A program made the translations under genes and the position numbers. A DNA stretch of 5,784 nucleotides from Thiotrichaceae bacterium (lineage in GTDB: Bacteria; Pseudomonadota; Gammaproteobacteria; Thiotrichales; Thiotrichaceae), in the NCBI GenBank assembly GCA_027008885.1, contig JALVDQ010000013.1:1-5784 (forward strand). The letters are read 5' to 3'. Shown here piece after piece: positions 5,781 to 5,784 of this stretch. How positions within the stretch are numbered: the first letter of the stretch is position 1; each line of letters begins with the position of its first letter. A model generated the notes under the pieces. That model searched no databases and had not been told where the DNA came from. It worked only from the letters and a program-made list of their open reading frames with translations.

Positions 5781-5784
5781 CAAA

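Overview
This 5.8 kb window looks like ordinary chromosome from a gammaproteobacterium of moderate GC. The best taxonomic marker is an intact djlA, a TerB/J-domain co-chaperone typical of that class. Long imperfect palindromes and a dispersed repeat in the non-coding DNA would fit a repeat-rich environmental lineage such as Methylococcales or Thiotrichales, but that narrower placement is a guess. All six supported genes are on the + strand.

Layout: 1-250 is non-coding. It holds a hairpin with a U-tract in leftward orientation and one copy of a repeat, 179-208. A tight three-gene operon follows at 251-1872: two YbjQ-domain (PF01906-type) proteins, the second with an N-terminal membrane anchor, then a membrane-anchored M48 zinc metallopeptidase. 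The gaps are 4 and 10 bases. The gap at 1873-2081 contains an approximately 79-base imperfect palindrome and a good -10 box ahead of djlA (2082-2945). After a 122-base AT-rich gap with a perfect 9-bp dyad come a DUF1800 protein (3068-4363) and a Tat-signal DUF1501 protein (4456-5622), a recurrent pair of unknown function. The right end (5623-5784) holds a second, inverted copy of the repeat and a 67-base palindrome that continues to the window edge.

How the genes work together: the first operon suggests a membrane-surface assembly of YbjQ-fold oligomers with a Zn protease, possibly for envelope quality control. DjlA is an inner-membrane partner of DnaK. The DUF1800/DUF1501 pair probably acts as one unit. 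Only the DUF1501 partner has an export signal, and in-frame stops fix both starts, so the DUF1800 partner either stays in the cytoplasm or is co-exported. No CRISPR array, tRNA, rRNA, intact transposase or defence gene was seen. The points most worth following up are the inverted repeats bracketing the six genes, the signal asymmetry in the DUF1800/DUF1501 pair, and the YbjQ-YbjQ-M48 operon.
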